Assembly: GCA_037974665.1 (NCBI GenBank)
Contig: CM075775.1
Coordinates: 30,695,732 to 30,759,731, forward strand
Reading direction: 5' to 3'
DNA: 64,000 bases
Source: Ehretia macrophylla
Lineage: Eukaryota; Streptophyta; Magnoliopsida; Boraginales; Ehretiaceae
The stretch's first letter is position 1. Every line of letters starts with the position of its first letter. Below, piece by piece: positions 57,337 through 64,000 of this stretch. The notes beneath the pieces were generated by a model. That model did no database searches and had not been told where the DNA came from. It saw nothing but the letters and a program-made list of their open reading frames with translations. A program made the position numbers and the translations under genes.

Positions 57337-57975
57337 TTTTGTCAATGATTATCCCAAGGAAAAAGACCCCCGAAAATAAAATTGATATATTTCTTCTACC
57401 ACTTATAGATGAGTTGCTACAATTATGGGACGGAATCGAAACATATGATGCAACAAGTAAACAAAAAAAATTTATGCGAGCTGCATAAATGATGTGGACT
57501 ATAAATAACTTTCCTACATGTACTTATTTATCAAATTGGAGCACCAATGGAAAATATGCATGTCCATGTTGTGCAGATAAGACGCATTCAAGGTGGTTAA
57601 AAAATGCCAGTAAATTTTGTTATTTAGGGCATTGGCGTAATGACTCAAACAAGTTTTGTGAACAAAAGTAATATTTTGACGGGATTGAGGAACGGAGAAT
57701 GCTTCCTTAGACATTATCTAGGTCGGATGCTATGAAGCAGTTAAAAGGGCTAAATTTTATTTATGAGTACACAATAAATACGAGAAACGAGGCAACAACT
57801 TCTAAAAGAAAGAGAACAAGAATTACAAGTATTGAAGATGATTGTTTAGATGAAGAACAAATAGAGAAGGGTGACAATGATGCTAATCATGTGCAATTTG
57901 GGAAAAATAAAAGAAACGTGTTAATCACGTGTGTTTTCGTTAATTTTTTAACGAAATTACTAAATAAAGAGTAAC

Positions 57976-59195
57976 GGTGTCACTCGGACAAAAAATAAGG
58001 GAATGAAATATATCACTTTGAAAATAAGGTACCAATTTGTCAATCAGGTCAAAGATAGATGACCAAAATGGGTATTAACCTAAAGAAATTTATTTTCTCA
58101 ATTTAAAATTTAAAACAAAATTTAACCTAATTTTCAAAATATAAAAATTCATAGTATATTGATGAGATAGTTACAAGTATTTAACAAAATAGTGAGTTGA
58201 CTCTGAAATAATTAATCATAATATGCGATTATAATAATCTTAATTGTTATAAAAATATGCTTCCAATAAATTTTTAATTCAAATTTATGATTAATGCAAA
58301 ATTTTGACATTACTTAAACCTAGAATATTATATGATATGTGTTAAATGTGCCAAAATAATTGAAGCAGAAAATGATCTAAGGCCCATTTAATTTATTATT
58401 TTGCTCCTTTGATAAAAAAAAATATTTTGATTATACCTATTTAAAATTTGAAACTAAATAGAAAATGAATAGCATTGTACACAAATTCCTAATGAAAAGA
58501 TCAACAAAAAATTTACAATATAGTTTTTATATAACAAGATATTGTTAGTTTACTTTGAAATAATCAAAACAATCAGATATAATATTTAAAAATTGTTATG
58601 AATATATGCTTCAATGAAATTTTCAAGTGAAAGGTTACTTCTATGAAATTTTTGTACATTACTCAAACCTAGAACACACAATTTGAGTTAAATGTGCAAA
58701 AATTGATCATGGCAACTTGCAGGTGTGCGTATCAATCTACCATTGTAAATTGTGGAAGGTGAATATGAGAAATGAAGTCCTACCGTGAATTACAACTGAA
58801 TAAGAATATTTTTTCAAAGACTATCATGTTATACATTTGAGGTATTCTTAGTACAAAAAATTCATGTGGGCAAAATTAAAATTGAGGAGGGATAAGTGTT
58901 TTCTCACATTTTTTCTTATTTTCATTTGATGCCCACATACGCGTGATTCTATGAGAATTATAATTTAAAAATGGAGTTTAACGACTTGAGAGCCAATTCC
59001 TTTTGCTCTACCACACATTTCGTGTCACGACCAACGCAGAATTTAATTTTGTCATTCGTTATCTCACCATCATAATTTGGAAATTTTGTTACATCACACT
59101 AAACTTTATATGAAATTCATTAAAAAAAATATGATTGAAACTTAAATGAAAAACTAACTGTTAATTTTTTTCTACTTAAAAATGAAATTGCATAT
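57976..59195. other. Gene-free stretch with a diverged pair of repeats
   Basis: 58081-58380 and 58440-58710 look like diverged tandem copies (both end near AAACCTAGAA..TTAAATGTG). 57985-58080 contains phrases similar to the MITE at 38554. No gene recognised. Confidence 0.4.
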
Positions 59196-60954
59196 GAAAT
59201 CAAAAGGAACAATTTTCAAGATCATGGAACAAAACCTTTAGATCTGTTCTCAATGGTGCTTCAGATCCTGTTATTCCTCCTCTTAGACCTGTTGAGACTT
59301 TCAAAAACGCCCCTGCAGTCACAGATGAGATCGACGCCTTAGTTGAGCCGTTGCGTTTTGCGGTGGTTGGTAAGTTCAATCGCATACCAAAAATGGAAGA
59401 GATCCGCAAATCTTTTGTTGGTTTGAAGTTGACTGGAGCATATGACCTACAATGGCTTGATCCCAAGCACATACTCATTAAGCTCACAAATGAAGTGGAC
59501 TATAAAAGATTATGGGATAGAGAAGGTTGGTACTTAGCTGGTAGCAAAATGAGAACCTTCAAGTGGTCAGTTGATTTCTCACCAGAAAAAGAATCCTCTA
59601 TAGTCCCGGTATGGGTCTCAATTCCTTTCCTGAAAGCTCATCTTTTTGAGAAATCGTCTCTTTTGAATCTCGCAAAAGCTCTAGGTTCTCCTCTTCAAAT
59701 GGACGAACGGACGTCTAATGGCTCTCGCCCAGCCTTAGCTCGAGTCTGCATTGAATATGATTGTTTAAAGACACCTCCGAAGCAGATATGGGTTCACATT
59801 CGAGATCGAGAAACTGGTAAAAATATTGGAGGTTACTGGCAAGAGGTCAAATTTGAAAAGATGCCAGCTTACTATACCAAATGTTATCATTTGGGTCATC
59901 CTTCAGACCATTGTTACATGGAGAATGGTGTATCAAAACCTGCTGCAAAAAACAAGATAGAAAAAGACAAAGGCAAAAAGGTTGTTTCTGAAGAAGTTGA
60001 GGCCGACTCTGACAAGCCCAAACGAAGAGAGGATCAGGAGTGGAAACAAAGTAAACATGCTTCTAAAACCCACAAATCTAATGTTAAAAATAGTGTTGAG
60101 ATGAACAAAAATGCTATTCCTACGGGAAATACTTTTGGTGGCCTTTCTATATGGGAAGAGGAGAATCCTATTAAAGGTGATGCTAGCAAAGACAAAAATC
60201 AAGATACTATTGTTATTGATGAGGTGGAGAAAAATCCTAATGTTGCTGTTGTTGAAAATGCTGAGAATCAGCTTTTGGGAAAGAGGGACGAACAGAATCA
60301 AAAGAAAAAAGATAATGGAAACAATGCAGACCAAGTGTTTGCTGAAAAGTCACATTTGGGTGAACCTTTACTTTATGAGAACTCCGCTGCTGCTAGGGGA
60401 CACCAACTGCTTGAAAAAAATGCTGCACCAATTCCTTCCCCCACACAAAGCTCTAACGACACTGATTCCATAAGCTCATCAGACAAAGTTGCTGAAAGCG
60501 AGAACATGGCATTCAAGTCTGGTCAAAGCAATAAAGAAGTATCCAATTCACAAGACAAGCTTAATGTAGAGGTTAATGAGGAGAGAGAGCTGGCTACACA
60601 TGAGCTATATGTGCAAATCAATCTTTCACCTACAGAGAATCAAGAAGCAAGCTTACATCATTCAGAAAATATAGCTAACCCATCAACGGAAGACCCAAAC
60701 TACTCTCCTTCAAAAGATGTTTATCCTTGAGATTCAATTGAAGATGATGACTCTGTTGAAGAAATCCCTGAAGCTCACCCTAGAGAAATGGTCAGAAGCA
60801 AATCCTTGGATAATCTCACGAGCCTGGAAAGGACAGAAAGCACATCAAAGGCTACTACCAAAGTTATAGCTTTAAGGTCCCCTCCAGTCACATGCAGTAA
60901 AGGTTTGACCTTAAAAACTTCTAAAGCTTCCTTATCTTCTACTCATAAATGTTA
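59196..60954 (+). pseudogene. LINE ORF1 protein (DUF4283, CCHC), broken
   Basis: The open frame starts upstream of any ATG (SRSWNKTFRSVLNG at about 59216) and contains the DUF4283 fold (RFAVVGKFNRIPKMEEI.., LWDREGWYLAGSKMRTFKW, VPVWVSIPFLKAHLF). The zinc knuckle near 59872 reads YYTKCYHLGHPSDHC: the first Cys of CX2CX4HX4C is Tyr, so metal binding is probably lost. A long Lys/Glu/Asn/Ser-rich tail follows. A TGA at 60728 (likely from CGA) interrupts it; the same frame continues to a TAG at about 60952. In intact LINEs this binds element RNA. Confidence 0.88.
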
Positions 60955-63900
60955 GAAGGTCTTATATGGAATATTAGAGGCATTGTTGGACCAAAAGTCT
61001 CTGCAGACTAAAAAAACTTTTAAAAATGCACTCTCCCCATTTTCTGGCCATTATGGAACCAATGGTTAAAAAAGAGAAATTATCCTTTTTTGCTCGCCAA
61101 CTTGGCTTCACTTATGCTGCTGCAAATTGCTCTAATAAAATCAAGATCTTTTGGAATGATAACCTACAATGCTCTATCATAAGGGATCATCCTCAAAGCA
61201 TCTTGATTTCAGTTTCGTGTTCTTGGATACCCTCGAACATTTTTGCTTCTTTTATATATGCTAAAACTAACAGAGTTGAAAGAAGAGCTCTTTGGGATGA
61301 ACTTTTTTTGTCAGCCCAATCTATAAGTGGCCCTTGGATTGTTGGTGGTGATTTTAATACTATTTTGTTGGTTGATGAAAGACAACTTGGTGCCTCCCCA
61401 AATCTTGGTGCTATTGAAGATTTTGCTAACTTTTTATTGGAGTGCAACCTTTTTGATGCTGGTTATGATGGTAACAAATATACTTGGACAAACCGTTCTA
61501 TGTTTCAAAGGCTTGATAGGGTCTGTATTAAAAATGAATGGTCTGATTTCTTTCCTGTCATGAGAGTTCAACATTTGGCTAGATCTGGCTCTGACCATTG
61601 TCCTTTGCGGATTTCTTGCTCTCACACTCATTCGAAAGGCCCTTGTTCTTTTAGATTCCTCAATGTTTGGACCCATCATCATACTTTCCTGAACTTTGCT
61701 AAAGATAACTGGCAAGCCCCCATCTCATGTCAAGGTGTTCATAAGTTTTGGCTCAAACAACTGAGGATGTAAACAGCCCTGAAGTGGTAGAATAAAAATT
61801 TCTTTGGGAATATATTTCAAAAAGTCTCAGAAGCTGAAGAAATAGTGATTGTACTGGAGAAAATGCAAGTTGAGAATCCACAATTTCCATAGGGAAGATC
61901 TTTCAAGAGCGGAAGCTGATCTCTTTAAAATCCATGCAATTGAATAAGGCTTTTGGCCAAAAAAATCTGGTTGCAAATGGCTTGTGGAAGGAGAAAGAAA
62001 CACTAAGTACTTTCAAGCAATTATGAAAAAGAAAAGAAAATTATGTGTGGAGAATTCAGAAAGACATAAATACCATATTAAAAAATCCACATGATATTAA
62101 AGAAGAAGCTATCAAATTCTTTTCAGCTTTGCTCAAGAATGATCCTAGTGATCCTATCCTGAGCCAAACACCTGACTGGAGCTTTATTCCCCAGCTTATA
62201 GATCATAATGATAATCTCATGCCGAACCTGGACCCTACCATTGAGGAAATCAAGCAAGTCATTTTCTCAATTGATTCAAACAGTGCAGCAGGTCCAGATG
62301 GTTTCTCTTCTTTGTTTTATCAAGTTTGCTAGGATTTCATCAAGGAAGACCTTCAAAAAGCTATTGTTGATTTTTTCCATGGTTCAGATCTTCCTAAAGG
62401 TATCACCTCTACTACTCTTGCTCTTATTCCCAAAAAAGATGATCCCAGAAGATGGAGTGATTTTAGACCAATAAGTCTATGCAATGTTCTTAATAAAATT
62501 ATCACTAAAATTTTAGCTGAGAGATTGGCTAAAATCCTCCCAAAAATTATCTCAGCAAATCAAAGTGGTTTTACCCCTGGATGACAAATATGTGACATCT
62601 TTTTTGCTCAGGAAATGGTGCACCACATTGCCAAAAAAGCTAGAGGTAGCAATGTCATATTGAAACTGGACATGGCCAAAGCTTATGATAGGCTACAATG
62701 GAAATTTATTTTTAATGTCCTCCAAAAGTTTGGTTTTAATGCAGATTGGATCTCCAAAATTAGTAGATGTATCTCCAATTGCTGGTTCTCTTTGATTGTG
62801 AATGGTGAAATCTCTGGTTACTTCAAATCTGAGAGGGGGCTGAGGCAAGGAGATCCAATATCTCCAGCCCTTTCCATTATTGCAGTTGAATATCTTTCTA
62901 GGGGCATCAATAAACTCTTTAATAACTTCCCTACTTTGTCTTATAAGACTGGTTGTTCCTTTTCTGTATATCACCTCTCTTTTGCAGTTGATGTGATTAT
63001 TTTCTCTAATGGAAGTAGAGATGCTCTAAATAAACTCATGGATTTCCTGAACCACTATGAGCAAGTTTTCGGGCAACAAGTAAACAAAGAGAAAAGTGAA
63101 TTTATTGTTGACAAGAAAGTGTCGAGATACAAAACAATCATTATCTCTGAATCTACAGGCTACAAGCAGTTATATTTCCCTATCAAATATCTGGGTGTCC
63201 CTCTCTTTAAAGGCCCAAAAAGATCCAGTCTTTTTGATGAGCTTTTCCAGAAGATCAATTCCAAGCTGACAGGTTGGGAAAAGAAAACATTGTCACCAGG
63301 TGGTAGAATTACTCTTATCAATAGTACTCTCTCTTCCATGCCCCTTTATCTGATGCAAATCATTCAGCCCACGAAAGCAGTCATCTAGAGACTTGAAAGA
63401 CTTTTCAATAAATTCTTATAGGGAGACAAATCTGATTCCAAAAATCTTCATTGGGCTACTTGGGACATAACATGTTTTCCTTTTGAGAAAGGAGGGCTTG
63501 TAATGAGAAAGCTGGCTGATCTGAGTGAGGCTATGAACATCAAATTATGGTGGAGGTTTAGAACAACTGACAGCATCTGGGCAACTTTTATGAGGAATTG
63601 TTATTGTGTAGGCACTCATCCTTATCTGATTGAGACCAAACCTCATGATTCTCCATTGTGGAAAAGATTAAAACAATCTGGATTCTATGGTGAAGAGTTC
63701 ATTAGATGGAGAATTGGAAATGCAGACATCTCCTTTTGGCTTGATACTTGGTTTGAAGATCTCACTTTTCACTTTTATGCTGAGTCTAGCTCAAATTCTT
63801 CTATCAAAGTCAATCACTTTTTTGAAAATGGTAAGTGGAATGAAAGAAAGTTGTCAACCTTCTTACTTGAAAGATTAGCTCAAGAAATTTTCAAGATTCC

Positions 63901-64000
63901 AATTAATTTGAATAAAAAAGATGCTGCATTTTGGACTCTCTCTAAAGATGGGAACTTCACCTTGGGTAGTGCCTGGGATAGCATTAGAACTAAAAGAAGC
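60949..64000 (+). pseudogene. LINE ORF2 (endonuclease, reverse transcriptase), broken and partial
   Basis: It starts MLEGLIWNIRG at 60949, overlapping the end of ORF1, and is frameshifted by about 60985. Endonuclease: E in AIMEPM, GGDFNTIL (about 61345), SDHCPL (about 61590). RT follows after several breaks: AAGPDGFSSLFYQ (about 62287), FRPISLCNVLNKI, KLDMAKAYDRLQW (about 62660), RGLRQGDPISP (about 62835). The catalytic box, normally FADD, is FAVD (about 62980). After RT come LGVPLFKG and GWEKKTLSPGGR. Stops at about 62330, 62582, 63385 and 63418 mostly fit W or R codons. The zinc C-terminus lies beyond the window. Confidence 0.92.

Larger units (their letters stand above)
53276..57975 (+). 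pseudogene. CACTA TNP2-type transposase, broken and interrupted
   Basis: It starts MDKSWTRKLRYSI at 53276, the usual start of the transposase-associated N-terminal domain. After a frameshift it continues from 53377 (HLVCHGMIDGYTTWTCHGE). A solo LTR occupies 53695-56411. Afterwards HFENGPSDEALKFFKFLE, then the Transposase_21 region: KIHV, CMLYTG, SRWQEDNE (about 56765), LIPRLQNLYMSLKT, SDGFNNFGLMSNAY, VILIPYNLPLWMCMKQSSF, DELLQLWDGIETYDA and GKYACPCC. Stops, frameshifts and a 193-base tandem duplication (56951-57336) inactivate it. The end near 57975 is uncertain. Confidence 0.9.
59196..64000 (+). mobile_element. L1-type LINE (right end outside window)
   Basis: ORF1 (DUF4283 and zinc knuckle) is followed by ORF2 with an endonuclease, RT and the start of the C-terminal region, in that order on the plus strand. 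Both frames are broken. The 5' end is unclear: reading of ORF1 starts after a TGA near 59188 without an initiating ATG. Confidence 0.92.

Overview
The window is plant nuclear DNA, almost certainly a eudicot: AT-rich, dense in LTR retrotransposons, L1-type LINEs, CACTA, hAT and Mutator-like elements, with short introns bounded by GT..AG. There are no bacterial operons, ribosome binding sites or CRISPR arrays. The only intact protein genes I can support are five members of one small secreted cysteine-rich family. They match the legume albumin-1 precursor plan: signal peptide, six-cysteine knottin 'b' domain, then a second cysteine-rich 'a' segment ending in YG(W/R)C. This suggests a legume or another nitrogen-fixing-clade lineage, but the species cannot be fixed from the sequence.

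Layout. 1-10.3 kb: a decayed Ty1/copia element (outer, about 490-10326) with a second complete but decayed copia (1281-6281, TSD ATTTC) inserted in its gag. 10.3-12 kb: the 3' flank of an albumin-like gene whose coding part is missing. 13-14 kb: a Ty3/gypsy gag-LTR fragment on the minus strand. 14.8-19.6 kb: albumin gene A (minus), a MITE-like foldback, albumin gene B (plus), and an albumin pseudogene. 20.6-21.6 kb: a broken trihelix transcription-factor copy. 23.8-36.1 kb: an Athila-like gypsy element (TSD GCTTT) whose integrase C-terminus is split by a 7.8 kb CACTA element (TSD TTC) full of palindromic tandem repeats. 36.6-47.3 kb: albumin genes D, E and F, separated by a Mutator-type MITE, short retroposon insertions and LINE debris. 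48.8-52.4 kb: a hAT element with a broken ZMYM1-like transposase (TSD TATAAACC). 52.4-58 kb: remains of a second CACTA element whose TNP2 transposase is interrupted by a 2.7 kb solo LTR (TSD ATCAC). 59.2-64 kb: an L1-type LINE with broken ORF1 and ORF2, running off the right edge.

How it fits together. The albumin genes share a phase-1 intron in signal-peptide codon 16, a TATA element about 90 bp upstream of the ATG, an AxA cleavage motif at residues 22-24, and homologous flanks. The locus therefore looks like a cluster built by duplication, partly inverted (A and D encode the same 108 residues), and then pulled apart by nested transposon insertions. All transposon coding regions seen here are broken, mostly by stops that fit C-to-T (or G-to-A) change at CAA, CAG, CGA or TGG codons, as expected for heavily methylated old copies.
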